NCBI GenBank assembly: GCA_000934455.1 | Contig: KN892421.1 | Coordinates: 1-56,826 of the forward strand | Length of the DNA: 56,826 bases | Direction of reading: 5' to 3' | DNA from: Apostichopus parvimensis | Taxonomy: Eukaryota > Echinodermata > Holothuroidea > Aspidochirotida > Stichopodidae | Shown here: in pieces, positions 45,901 to 54,790 of the stretch | Numbering within the stretch: position 1 is the first letter of the stretch | Layout of the letters: the number at the start of each line of letters is the position of its first letter | Position numbers and translations under genes: made by a program | Notes under the pieces: generated by a model | Seen by the model: only the letters and a program-made list of their open reading frames with translations | The model's database searches: none | Told to the model about the DNA's origin: nothing

Positions 45901-48900
45901 CGGAACCACAAGACGATATCGTTTTCTGGTTAAACATATCACTGGTCTACTTAATAACCAGAAAAGGAAACACATACTGTGAAAGTCATTTCTTAGTTTT
46001 TCATAATTCTTGAGACTGATATGTTGTTACTACCTTTTTTTTATTTGGATATAGTCTGTATAACTGGTGTCAAAACAACTAGCTTTGCTGTTCAGAAAAT
46101 TTTAAGATACAAAGTTGCTACAGCTGTGGGTGGGTCAATTTGGGTGCCAAGTGAACAATTTTTGGTGTGACACGCTAAGGCCTCATCAGAGTTCAAGAAA
46201 AATATAAGATTTACCTTACTAAATAATTGTTTTGTTTGGATTATTATCCAAAGTTATGCTGACCATAGCTCTTTTGAAAAGTTATTTTGAATGCTTTCTT
46301 TGCCTACCATCAGGCCAGAGTGACAGGTGGTGTTGAGGGGGGAGGGGGAGGGTGAAGGGTTCATGTCCACAGGCACCTTCTACATAGCTGCCAATGATGG
46401 CATGCTAATCAACTTACCAAAAACTTCTAAGCTTTACACAATTGCGGTATATTTTATTCCCAAAACATAATTTTTGTTGTTATTCTGTAGCTTGATCAAG
46501 AGGTGGAAACTTACTTTTGGTTCGACTTCCTTGAGCATTTCGTAAGCCGTATCATCGTAGTCTAGTTTGCATGCCGTCTGCAGGTCGTGTGCTGCACTCT
46601 CCCAATTGCCCAGTAATCTATGGGCTTTACCCCTCCACTTGTAGCCCTGAGCAGAGTCAGGGTTGAGTTTTATTGCTCTGTCACAGTCCCTGATGGCAGC
46701 ATTAGGTTTCTTCTGTTTAAGGTAGATACTGTAGGAGTAGTAAACAGAAGACAACAAGACCTTGGACATTTGGTGATAACACGCCATTAAGGAAATTAAG
46801 TATACACATAATGAATGGTTATGAGTGCAATAGTGCAAATATTTCATTTCCATTCAACGAGGCGCAGCCGAGTTGAATGGAACAAATTACATCTTTCAAC
46901 TCATGAAATATTTGCACTATTGCACGAATGGAAACCATTCATTATTTGTTTTATACAACACCTTCAAATTTGGATATAATTGGATGTAAAATGCACTCAT
47001 GCAACAGATTGTTTTGAACAGACAGGTTTCTCTGCTCTCTTACCATTGAAAAAAGTGCTATCAAAAAAGTATAACGCATGGTTCTATTTCATAGCGTGCA
47101 ATAGAGCGGATTTTGCATGCAATCGACGAGCAATTGACCAATCAAATGGCCGGAATATAATTAGGTGTTGTATAATAGAGTATAACTAACTTTACATTTC
47201 AAAAAGATAATGTGGGTTCATTTCCCAGTAAGGACTGAAGGAACACTGGAATAGTACTTGTAAAGTACTTGTTAAGTTTGTCTGTGCATTAATATCAAAC
47301 TGTTTTTTTTTTCTAAATTTGTTTGCTTTTATGAAAGCTTGCAGAAATGTCTACGTAAAATTGTAACTATAATGATAATCATAAAAATAATAATCATCAG
47401 CCGTTATTTTTACGACGCCTAAGCAACTACAAATGTGGGAGAAACCTGCAAGGGCTTACGGATTACATCTTACACTTCAGGTGGCTTCCAATTCGGCATT
47501 TTTAACTAAAATTTGGAATATATTTCAATTTAGAAAGTCACTTCAGATGAGAAAACTGTAGATTGCTTTTTGGATGAAAAACCCCAACTTGCTATGACCC
47601 AGCACGAGGGACAACCAGAAAATTTGGTCGTCCGCTAAAGTGTAGCAATATAACAAGGAATTACCGATTATGTGCACAGTAGGAGATTTGGTGGATAGAA
47701 CACTAACTTTGGGCAAGTAAAACCTCCATTTGGGGGGATCATAGGCCTACAGCTACTGTATTTTTGTTTCATTTCAATATCTCCAAAGTGACAATAGGTC
47801 GACTACAATTTATCATTTTACCCATTGGGGAGTATTTAGTTATAATGCAATCTGAACTTGATCTACACAACCAGCCATATGACAGATTACCACCACAGCA
47901 GATTTTGGTTGCCCACACAGAAATTTGGTCGCCTCGGATGATCGGCCAACCGTTAGAATTTTGCCGCCCTGTATTAATATAACTGAATCACTTAGAATTG
48001 AGGACCAAATGACAGAAACGTTTGTTCTTCTTGTTCTGTAAAAGTCAGAGCTTAATGACAGATGTTTCGGTTTACACACCTAGAGACCTTACATCGTAAA
48101 TAATCACTTCTCACCTGGCACGCTTTGCATATAATAATGCCGAATGTGGATTTATTTTAATAGCATCTGTAAAGAGTCCCACAGCTTCTTCAAGATTTCC
48201 ATCACTCATAGCAACCATCGCTTCAGATCGCTTGGCATTTGCTTGCTCCATCATATCATCTGTCACTTCCATTGTGTCATCTCCCATTGGTTGAGGTTCT
48301 TCTGTGTCGCCCTCAATCACACCATCCATTTCAATTTCTGAGCAGAAAAGAAAGAAAAAAAAAAAAAAATTCATGATATGCAATGCTAAATTTTTCTATT
48401 AACATTATGAATGCATCTAGGCCTGTTTATATCACCAAAACTAGTGAAACTATTGGCACAAGGTAAAAGAGATCTGGTAAAAAAGAACTGGTAAATATGA
48501 GATAACATGGGTTCCCTCAAATGTAATCTTCCATCCTATTATCTTTAAACCTTATCATGCCTAATATTGTGTTTTCTGGTGGTACTTTTGTGGGCTTAAG
48601 TAATAGAGATTGTTAGTTTGTACCTATCATTCAAGTACAGAGATTAGTGTTGCACTGATAATCAACATGCATCCTCTGTATTGGCCGATATCAGTGACAT
48701 GGGTCTGATATCAGTATCGGTAAAATTTTCTCATCAAATGTTTCTTCGATGGTGTTACGGGATAAACTTTGTTTGGCCTTTCAAAACACTAGTAATAGAG
48801 TTGTTCTGTTGACAGCAGCGACACTGAAAGCAGCCCACTTCCCAACAAAACAACAGTGAATTGTACTTATTAATTGGATCAACTTAAAAGCAAGTCTTGA

Positions 48901-51900
48901 TCTTCACCTAAGTTTCACTTTCACAGAACCTCCATTGCAATTTCCGTTGACATGAAATGACCTTTGATCTCTACAAGCACAATAGAATTCGTGAACCCCC
49001 TAAAACCCCCGCAAATGACCTCTGACCTAATTTCTATTGCATGATCATGCTTTGGACAAGTGTACACACAGACTTACCTAGATCACTCTCCTCACTTTCA
49101 GGTTCAGGTTCGGGTTCAGGTTTAGGTTCAGGTTTCTGTTCCTCTTTGCTGGAACCAGCAGTGGTAGAATCTGCCTCTTGGCTAGTTTCCTATTAAGAAA
49201 CAAGAAAATTAATTCCTTTCTGCCATTTTAAATGTCCGTCAAAATGTTTAAGTACAAACTTGAAGGGGAAAAAATATATATTTTGCTATGTATAAATATT
49301 ATAATATGGAAGGGACTCCTGTAAATTTATATAGAGAGACCAAAAGGAACAAAATTTATTAGTAAACAATATAGCCTAGACACTACAGGTATATTGAAAT
49401 AAAATACAAATAACCCATATTTGATGTAAATAACCTACTATCTAGCACACTTACATATCTACTCTAGAATTCTAACCTTGCAATCCCAAAAGTGACCACT
49501 GATCACAAAAAGAAATGTCTAAACTTGCAATCGTTGGAATAAATATTATATGAAATATTATTAAATGAAATATCTCTGTACCTTTAGATACTGTTGTAAT
49601 CACTGGAATGTCACATGATATTTATGGAGTATATTTAATTTATTGTAAGCTCCTTTAATTCCCCCCTAGCAGCTCTTAATGTAGTCTCCAGATTTACTGC
49701 ATACCTGGGAGTGTGTCTACTTGTCTGTTCTCACACTCAGTTAAAACCCTTGCAATCCTGGAATCAGTATTATTCATAGAATGAATGTCTACCCTTGAGT
49801 ATTGTACATAAAATGAATGTCTACCCTTGCAATCCTTGCAATGAGTATTTTACATAAAATGAAAGTCTACTCTTGCAATCCTTGGAATGAGTATTGTACA
49901 GTATATACATAAAATGAATGTCTACCCTTGCAATCTTTGGAGTGAGTATTGTACATACAATGAATGTCTACCCTTGCAATCCTTGGAAAATTGTTCATGA
50001 AATGGATGTTTACAACACAAGTTTGGAATCACCAACCCAAGTGTTACGAATGATGAAATGAAAATGTATTCTTGTAAATACTCATTCATTAATTATTTAT
50101 CCTTCTGTGCTGTTTGCTAGAGTGCTCATAAAACATAACATGCTTAAGCAGATGGTTATTTAAAGAAAAAACAGGATATGTCAGTTCTTCACTGCCCCTT
50201 CCCTCCCCCACCACCCCCTCCTTATAATACAGATGTTATTGAGGCAATGGTTACAAAAAAGACTGAACTAATTATTTTTATCCTCATGGAAATTACCCCC
50301 TTTGCTTCTTCATCTTCTGCTGGTGTTTCTTGCTTTTTTAGTGGTGGTGGTGGTGGGATTTTGGCTCCAATACTGAGAAGAGAGAAAAATAATCATGAAT
50401 GGACAATATTTCAAACTTATTAAAACTTGTAAATCATTTTGTAGACCTTGGTTAGTTGATTAAGCCCTTATTTTGAGCGTACTTTCTCTCAGATACGACA
50501 CACGTCCAAAATTAGATTAAAAAAAGTAATGACAGGATTGTTCATGTTAGAACACCAAAATTGGTTGCCATCAGTACCAATTTTGAGAATTGTTTAAAGA
50601 ATGTCTCATTCTGTTCTTGTCCATGTACCATAAGTAAATTTGTATGGATCGCAGCTTGACCATACTGTACTCCCTTTTCTTAATTACCGGTAGGTCAATG
50701 AAGTGCATCCATTAAATTTCTGTTTTCTAAGCATTTGAAATTGTCATAGTACTGTGTAATGCATAACAGCTGCTCAAGCAGAGAATTCAATGTATTGTAA
50801 TCTCAAGAACAAACTGCACTGGTTAACATTATGTATAAGGTGAAATTTCAACCTAATTAAATGACTTTGTTTAAGATTTATGGCATCTGAAAGATGAATA
50901 TTATTCCTTTTCATAGAATTTGTGAAAGTTAAATAGCGATTTAGATGGAAATTTCTTGGTGAAGTTGCAAGGTAGCAATCTTTTGAAGGGTTAAAACGTT
51001 ACATACTTCCCTAACTCGGTTTTCTTCATGATATATTGTTCAGATATTTGTTATTTGAATGATTTTCTGAATCACAGCCGAACACGAAGTCTGTCCATAA
51101 TCCTGTGTATCGTATCAATGCCAAGCTTAAAGTGAGATCTGATCGATTCTGACCAATGTGCCACACTGATGTCAGTGTTAGATTCAAATTTTCTGGCACG
51201 AGCCAACATTACAAGCACACTATCACAGAAACTAAAATTCATCATAGGACAAGGCTTAGGGCGATATGTACAGAAAAAAATGTTATGACCGAAAGGACTG
51301 GATCCCAGTTTTCACTAAAAAATTCCGTTAAGGTAATTTAGCCTTGCTACCACATATTTAAACCAATAAACATATTCTTAAATGTAAATTCATACTAGAC
51401 TAATCCAATCCCAAAATGTGTACTATTTAGATCATTTCTTTAGAAATTTATTTTTTGATGACTTTTCCACAACTACCTCTTGTTTTGAACATCACCTTTG
51501 TATTAAATGTCTTGAATAAGATTTACATCAAAGTAAAGACGGCAGTTTTACAGCAAAGTACATGCTGGAATTGCACCCAATGTACACCAGGTCTACTTGG
51601 CCATGGCAGCTACTGTCAGAACTCTAGCATGTTTTATCAAGAATTTATGAGGACTCGAAAATTGGTACTTGCAATGGAGGAATGCTTGGTCAAAGCAAAA
51701 GGTGCGGCGAGCCTTTGGTTGATTTTGTATAGAACGAACCAACAATTCTCTTTTATGGATACTACGCAGCGAACACCAATATTTAATATCTAATGTTTAA
51801 ATTTAAGCAGACAAACTACTTTTGGGCGACTTATGCATAAACATAGCCTACGTTATGTGTTTTAATCCATTGTTTCAATGCTAACTCAGGCATAACATAT

Positions 51901-53326
51901 GACAGTTAGGTCTAATGTTAGACTACGGTCCAAAAACTCAGCCTGAGTCTGACCTAGTATGCGGAAGCTTTGGCTAGGCTAGGCCTACAGGTATCGCACT
52001 ACAATTAGAGTGGTGCACGTCCGCCTGAGACTGAGAGATTAACCGTCATATTTCGGCATATTCTGAGTCATCACCATTATTTTTTATGCTTGGATATTGA
52101 AGAGGATGAAATAAACTACTAATGGTCTAAAAGTCTAGAGGATTGAAGGTGATCTAAGGTATTTTAGAAAATCTTGGCTGAAACAAGAAGAATCCGCAGC
52201 GACAGCTGGCAGATGGGAAGGGGAGCACTATGATTAACTTTGGGCTCTTCTAGCTCAATATCTAAATGTACTGGTAGCAAAAGTTGAATGTGTTTTGATA
52301 ACCCAAGCCATCAGCTATCATATGGTGGGTAGAACAAGTCAGTTGAAACCTTATATCTATGCTCAATCGGCCTTGGAAAGTGACGAGTTAAGTGTGTACA
52401 AGTCAATGGGAGCAATTAATTGTGGTGGGGTGCCTATATTCTATTTATGAAATTCAAACTGATGTAGGCTAACTCCACCAAACTTTAAGTTAGGCTAAAT
52501 TAGGGTGCGTCAGTATAAGCAAAAACAGATACCGATATACCCATTTTTGAAGGCGAAAACGCAATTAAACATATCAGTTTGCCCTTTCTTTGACCTTTTG
52601 TCCGGTACTGATCAAGCAGCAAGAATGTTTACAGTGGGGACTTCAGGGACTTATAAGTTACTGTATACACGGTAAACAATAGCAGCGGAAATGTCCTCGA
52701 GTTCAGGTGTATTATTATGAGTCAGTATTTTTATCGGGTATTATTTTTACCGGGTATTCAATGTTTGTTTCGTGGTATATCCATGTACCGACGCACCCTA
52801 TGAGTTAATTGTTTAGCCCTAGCTTAGCGTTTGCCTATGGTACTACTAAGTACTATTAGTATTAGTAATTACTTGTTAGGCCACAATATCATGCCTAGGG
52901 CCTAGGCTGTAATACTAGTTGTGCTAATGTTACTAGTATTGTTAGGCCTCACTTTGTCTTTATTTTACTTTAGGCTAAAGTTAGGCCGAGACTTAAGTTA
53001 GTCCTTAGTTACAATTGAAACGTTTGGACTTGCTTTCGGAAAATACAAGAAGTTTGACCCATTGTAACCATCTCAGTGAAGTGTGGGCTAATGGGAAGGC
53101 TGTAGGCCATGTCTAACGGGGTATTTTAGTTAGACATACAGTAGCTTACAATACATAGGCTAGCCTAGGTTAGGCCTACTTCGAAGCAGTTGCAAGGGCT
53201 CAGAAAAGATGTTTACCTCTCCAACCAGTCTTTGTAAAATTTCAACTCTGGTATATGCACAATCGTTGGAGTTTCCTTGCAAAGTTCCACAAAATCTTTC
53301 AGTAAAGAAAACTGATCTGCTTCCAT
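33702..53326 (-). CDS. ST13: Hsc70-interacting protein (Hip/ST13), complete, 8 coding exons
   Basis: Cytosolic Hsp70 co-chaperone that stabilises the ADP state of Hsc70 and links it to client hand-over. Exons in order: 53326-53217, 50372-50297, 49189-49078, 48337-48115, 46728-46515, 36759-36646, 35540-35229 and 33920-33702. They sum to 1380 bases, 459 codons plus TAA, and every phase closes. N-terminal dimerisation segment 1-38 ([19 protein letters not shown]); acidic Pro/Glu linker 39-125; TPR block about 126-240 ([32 protein letters not shown]); Lys/Arg/Glu helix 246-290; FPGG repeats about 295-366; DP/STI1 domain about 368-420; and a Pro/Asp-rich tail to 459. The ATG at 53326 sits in aagATGg, a good initiation context, and the upstream in-frame ATG gives sequence unlike the family. 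Human Hip, as I recall it, lacks the last 30 or so residues. Confidence 0.97.
33921..35228 (-). other. ST13 intron 7
   Basis: 1.3 kb, donor gtgagt and acceptor ctcag on the minus strand. Contains one copy of a dispersed repeat (35023-35142). The first 400 bases next to the acceptor include duplicated gggtcaccaa motifs (33990-34280). Confidence 0.65.
35023..35142. repeat. Dispersed repeat, copy 2, with hairpin
   Basis: Homologous to 24121-24234. Here acagtatgaacagt (35077-35090) and actgctcatactgt (35126-35139) are inverted repeats with one mismatch. Confidence 0.6.
35229..35540 (-). CDS. ST13: ST13 exon: FPGG repeat region
   Basis: 104 codons, phase 0 at both ends. After [11 protein letters not shown] it encodes four FPGG units, four FPGGAGG units, then [20 protein letters not shown] and [12 protein letters not shown], followed by [17 protein letters not shown], the start of the DP domain. 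Vertebrate Hip has a shorter GGMP/GGFP tract at this place, so the position is conserved but the repeat is longer and differently built. Confidence 0.96.
35541..36645 (-). other. ST13 intron 6
   Basis: 1.1 kb with a G homopolymer near 35690-35713 (plus strand). Otherwise AT-rich, no other structure seen. Confidence 0.7.
35691..35713. repeat. Poly-G tract
   Basis: A G run with a single interruption, inside ST13 intron 6. Confidence 0.8.
36646..36759 (-). CDS. ST13: ST13 exon: charged helix
   Basis: 38 codons in phase 0: [20 protein letters not shown], then [18 protein letters not shown]. It matches the highly charged helical segment that follows the TPR block in Hip and is needed with it for Hsc70 binding. 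Acceptor tttttag, donor gtaagt. Confidence 0.96.
37288..37348 (+). CDS. SRL: SRL exon 1: signal peptide
   Basis: ATG in context aaagATGa, then a 20-residue hydrophobic leader, ending ACT G|gtaagt in phase 1. The exon is short and identified by its signal-peptide character, the donor and the frame match to exon 2. It starts about 530 bases beyond ST13 exon 6 on the other strand. Confidence 0.82.
37288..42966 (+). CDS. SRL: Sarcalumenin (EHD-type GTPase of the ER/SR lumen), complete, 4 exons
   Basis: Luminal glycoprotein of the sarcoplasmic reticulum that in vertebrates binds calcium and supports the SERCA pump. Exons 37288-37348, 38480-38689, 41173-41286 and 41918-42966 sum to 1434 bases, 477 codons plus TGA, all phases closing. 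Signal peptide about 1-20 ([20 protein letters not shown]); EHD N-terminal helix ([20 protein letters not shown]); P-loop GPWSGGKTS (104-112); TSEFTVLM switch region; [18 protein letters not shown] (193 onward); NKAD (258-261); helical C-terminal part with [13 protein letters not shown] and an NVS glycosylation site; and a Cys-containing end ([16 protein letters not shown]). Length and motifs match the short vertebrate sarcalumenin. The acidic extension of the long vertebrate isoform was not found. The gene is nested antisense in ST13 intron 5. Confidence 0.96.
37349..38479 (+). other. SRL intron 1
   Basis: 1.1 kb, AT-rich, with scattered tacagta motifs. I looked for an acidic exon like that of long vertebrate sarcalumenin and saw none. 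Confidence 0.6.
38480..38689 (+). CDS. SRL: SRL exon 2: EHD N-terminal helix
   Basis: Phases 1 to 1, acceptor catgttacag, donor gtgaga. It encodes [20 protein letters not shown], then [20 protein letters not shown] and DVYKFNNF, typical of the helical segment before the GTPase core in EHD and sarcalumenin proteins. Confidence 0.95.
38690..41172 (+). other. SRL intron 2
   Basis: 2.5 kb carrying a TTAA-flanked MITE (39446-39810). No coding exon seen. Confidence 0.75.
39446..39810 (+). mobile_element. TTAA-flanked MITE, copy 1
   Basis: Preceded by TTAA (39442-39445) and followed by TCAA (39811-39814), a one-base variant. The ends are aggcattgaagactcgc and gcgagtcttcacaccct, an imperfect terminal inverted repeat around GAAGACTCGC. 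The body is the reverse complement of 54280-54640. No open frame of note, so a non-autonomous piggyBac- or Kolobok-type element is likely. Confidence 0.8.
41173..41286 (+). CDS. SRL: SRL exon 3: P-loop
   Basis: Phases 1 to 1, acceptor ttatccctaag, donor gtatac. It encodes [20 protein letters not shown] followed by [18 protein letters not shown]. This is the nucleotide-binding loop of the EHD/dynamin type. Confidence 0.96.
41287..41917 (+). other. SRL intron 3
   Basis: 631 bases with a G-rich stretch near 41740-41800. No other structure seen. Confidence 0.7.
41918..42966 (+). CDS. SRL: SRL exon 4: rest of the GTPase domain and C-terminus
   Basis: One 1049-base exon from acceptor tccctgaag to TGA. 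It encodes [20 protein letters not shown] through [62 protein letters not shown] and [14 protein letters not shown] to KKWSEP. Close family match throughout, with no frameshift. Confidence 0.98.
43015..43169. repeat. TTAACTTAATTA palindromic low-complexity tract
   Basis: Irregular repeats of ttaacttaatta and its near-palindrome tagttaagttaa over 155 bases just after the SRL stop. Many local inverted pairs are possible. Confidence 0.8.
43546..43551 (+). promoter_or_regulatory. Candidate SRL polyadenylation signal
   Basis: AATAAA, 580 bases after the SRL stop, the first canonical hexamer I found on the plus strand. Use is inferred only. Confidence 0.4.
46515..46728 (-). CDS. ST13: ST13 exon: TPR core
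   Basis: Phases 2 to 0, acceptor cctacag, donor gtaagt. It encodes [40 protein letters not shown] and [20 protein letters not shown]. It contains the most conserved TPR sequence of Hip. Confidence 0.98.
46810..46943. mobile_element. Foldback/MITE-like hairpin
   Basis: Nested inverted repeats: aatgaatggtt with aaccattcatt, 23 bases at 46825-46847 pairing perfectly with 46903-46925 (core aatagtgcaaatatttc), and ttccattcaac with gttgaatggaa around the loop gaggcgcagccga. A long, nearly complete hairpin. Confidence 0.75.
46951..47175. mobile_element. Possible short DNA element with 13-bp TIRs
   Basis: ttatacaacacct at 46951-46963 is the exact reverse complement of aggtgttgtataa at 47163-47175. 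No coding capacity. It directly abuts the hairpin element, so both may belong to one composite element. Confidence 0.5.
48115..48337 (-). CDS. ST13: ST13 exon: acidic linker and first TPR
   Basis: Phases 1 to 2, acceptor tctgctcag, donor gtgaga. It encodes [40 protein letters not shown] and [20 protein letters not shown]. It matches the family through DDMMEQAN and LFTDAIK-NP, the start of the TPR region. Confidence 0.97.
48338..49077 (-). other. ST13 intron 3
   Basis: 740 bases; a poly-T/pyrimidine run next to the acceptor (minus strand), nothing else recognised. Confidence 0.7.
49078..49189 (-). CDS. ST13: ST13 exon: Pro-Glu acidic linker
   Basis: Phases 0 to 1, acceptor cttaatag, donor gtaagt. 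It encodes [18 protein letters not shown], then an alternating Pro-Glu/Lys run ([13 protein letters not shown]) and SEESDL. SEESDLE is shared with vertebrate Hip; the PE run is low complexity. Confidence 0.94.
49190..50296 (-). other. ST13 intron 2 with minisatellite
   Basis: 1.1 kb, a quarter of it a 46-bp minisatellite (49741-50012); more diverged units appear near 49470-49580. No coding sign. Confidence 0.75.
49741..50012. repeat. 46-bp minisatellite, about six units
   Basis: The unit has aatgaatgtctacccttgca followed by atccttggaatgagtattg and tacataa. Several units are internally deleted or carry a short insertion (gtatataca). Confidence 0.85.
50297..50372 (-). CDS. ST13: ST13 exon: Pro-rich segment after the dimerisation domain
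   Basis: 76 bases, phases 2 to 0, acceptor cttctcag, donor gtaatt. It encodes the end of WLES, then [20 protein letters not shown] and EEAKG. It matches the ES-G-K-PP segment of the family. The donor is weaker than the others. Confidence 0.92.
50373..53216 (-). other. ST13 intron 1
   Basis: 2.8 kb. The half nearest exon 1 (51900-53210) is enriched in TAGGCCTA-type motifs (ggctaggctaggcctac, gggcctaggctg, taggttaggcctac). A 112-codon plus-strand open stretch at 51455-51793 matches no family I recognise. Confidence 0.6.
53217..53326 (-). CDS. ST13: ST13 exon 1: N-terminal dimerisation segment
   Basis: Begins ATG (53326-53324), encodes [20 protein letters not shown] and [16 protein letters not shown] plus two bases, donor gtaaac. 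It corresponds to the family pattern of an LR-FV-MC helix and a -F-WLE helix. An in-frame ATG 26 codons upstream is not preferred, because the extension looks like UTR. Confidence 0.95.
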
Positions 53327-53859
53327 CTTGAGGTAACCTCGTTGTCTGCTGTGATAAAAAAGCCTAATCGTCTGGTAGATTAAACGTGCGTTTATCGATA
53401 GCACCAGCCTAACGTTAGGATATAAGAACTACAGTCAGGTGAAATATCTTTGCTACAGTACGCCACCAGAGTAAGCCTATGTTTAAAAAGCCTGGTGTAA
53501 ATATGCCAGTTACATGTTAATGTAGAAAGGTCAGGGCGCCACAGTTCACATGCTCATCGTCTGCTAGCCTTGTATAGCAGACTTACATTTCGCGTCACGT
53601 TGCACTTTTGTAACGATGATCACTCGAATAATATACTTACAATGAAGACAACCTATTTTAAGTTCAAGCTGGTAACTACTAGATTTGCTCTTCACTTCGA
53701 AGAGGTGTAGGGGAGGGCGAAGATTGTAACTAGTGGTGTAGGAAGCTATCACAAAGTGGGAGGTGCAACAACAACAAAACGCCAGTGTGTCCGGATATTT
53801 CCCTAAAGAATGTTCGTTATGTAGTAGAGTAATCTAACATTCAAATTCCAACATTTTTA

Positions 53860-54275
53860 TCTCCAGTTGTTTACTATGTTATCTCATAAGTTCAAATCTT
53901 TTGTCAATATCTCGTGCTTATTTTATACCGAAATTAACACTTTTTCATACCAAAATTCCGACTTTTATTAGCTTGTTTTGACTATGTGCTTGCATGTTTT
54001 GGAATATAAATAGTGGATATAATTTTTACTTATTTGTTATACTGGGATTACCTATTTATCATTAACTTTCGCCTTTAGTATCTCAAAGTTTCAACTTATT
54101 CATCGACATTTCGACTTCTATTATTTTGACTCTCTATATCAAAATTCGACGTTTCATCGTAGTGTGTCCACTATTTTTTTGGTTTTTTGACAACAACTTT
54201 AAACTTTTCCATTTCAAAATTTCTGCTATTTTTTCTGCAAATTTCGCCTATATTATCTCGACATTTTCATTCTAC
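53860..54275. repeat. Degenerate short-period array (left part)
   Basis: Loose repetition, roughly every 22-26 bases, of tatctcg followed by aaatttcgacttt, for example atctcaaagtttcaactt, catcgacatttcgacttc, atcaaaattcgacg, tatctcgacatttt. It continues after the MITE at 54645-54790. Confidence 0.6.
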
Positions 54276-54279
54276 TTAA

Positions 54280-54640
54280 AGGGTGTGAAGACTCGCGCAC
54301 AAAGAAACGTCTCATGTCGGTAATCTGACCTAGTTTCGAATGAGGTGTTACAGAAGTGTTAGACACCACCATCGATCCCAGAAAAAACACACACAGCTTG
54401 CTACCGTCGGTAATTAGACACTAGTGTACAGTCAATACATACAGCTATACGGTCAATATACCCACAACACAGTGTACACAGCAGCGATGGACATCTCAGG
54501 TCTAGATAAAAGATAACAAGGTATCACGTTTCATTACTGTCTGCATTTTGTAGCGACAAGAAGAAAACTTCACTCGCAAGCAACGGAAAGTTAACTTTAT
54601 CAGAGCGCGGCATGCGATTTGGGGCGAGTCTGCAATGCCT
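54280..54640 (-). mobile_element. TTAA-flanked MITE, copy 2
   Basis: Flanked by TTAA on both sides (54276-54279 and 54641-54644), a target duplication. The ends are agggtgtgaagactcgc and ggggcgagtctgcaatgcct. The body aligns along its length with the reverse complement of 39446-39810, for example ggtatcacgtttcattactg and ggtaattagacactagtg. It inserted into the degenerate array. Confidence 0.88.
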
Positions 54641-54644
54641 TTAA

Positions 54645-54790
54645 AGCTGCTATCTAAATTTCGATCTTTCAAATCTGTTTTATCTCGAAGGTTCCATTAT
54701 TTTATCGCAAAATATCGACTTTTCTTAATACAGCGAAATGTTAAAATAAAATGTTGACTTTTATTCTTGACATATCAAAATTTATTTCGG
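54645..54790. repeat. Degenerate short-period array (right part)
   Basis: Continuation of the array: atctaaatttcgatcttt, tatctcgaaggttcc, tatcgcaaaatatcgactt, ttgacatatcaaaattt. Confidence 0.55.

Larger units (their letters stand above)
36760..46514 (-). other. ST13 intron 5, host of the nested SRL gene
   Basis: 9.75 kb. It contains the whole sarcalumenin gene on the plus strand (37288-42966), a TTAA-flanked MITE (39446-39810), a TTAACTTAATTA palindromic stretch (43015-43169), a two-copy 39-bp repeat at about 45181-45262 and 3.5 kb (42967-46514) with no further coding sign. Confidence 0.9.
42967..46514. other. Region after SRL within ST13 intron 5
   Basis: SRL 3' flank. An AATAAA at 43546-43551 is the best candidate polyadenylation signal for SRL. 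A palindromic AT-rich stretch lies at 43015-43169 and a two-copy 39-bp repeat (ggtcaac...ctcaaa...attggc) at about 45181-45262. No further genes seen. Confidence 0.6.
46729..48114 (-). other. ST13 intron 4 with palindromic elements
   Basis: Contains a hairpin element (46810-46943) about 80 bases upstream of the next exon's acceptor and a 13-bp terminal inverted repeat pair (46951-47175). At 47600-47950 the motif agaaaatttggtcg/agaaatttggtcgcc occurs twice. Confidence 0.7.

Noticed and set aside
49741..50012. Repeat array considered as a CRISPR-like array
   Set aside because: Units are contiguous without unique spacers, and the genome is clearly eukaryotic with spliced genes.
51455..51793. 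112-codon plus-strand open frame with [18 protein letters not shown]
   Set aside because: Cys pairs suggested a cysteine-rich domain, but there is no continuing exon, no splice context and no recognisable family. Kept only as intron content.
53327..53404. Upstream in-frame ATG extending Hip by 26 residues
   Set aside because: The extension does not resemble the family, and the ATG at 53326 has the better context and matches the known N-terminus.
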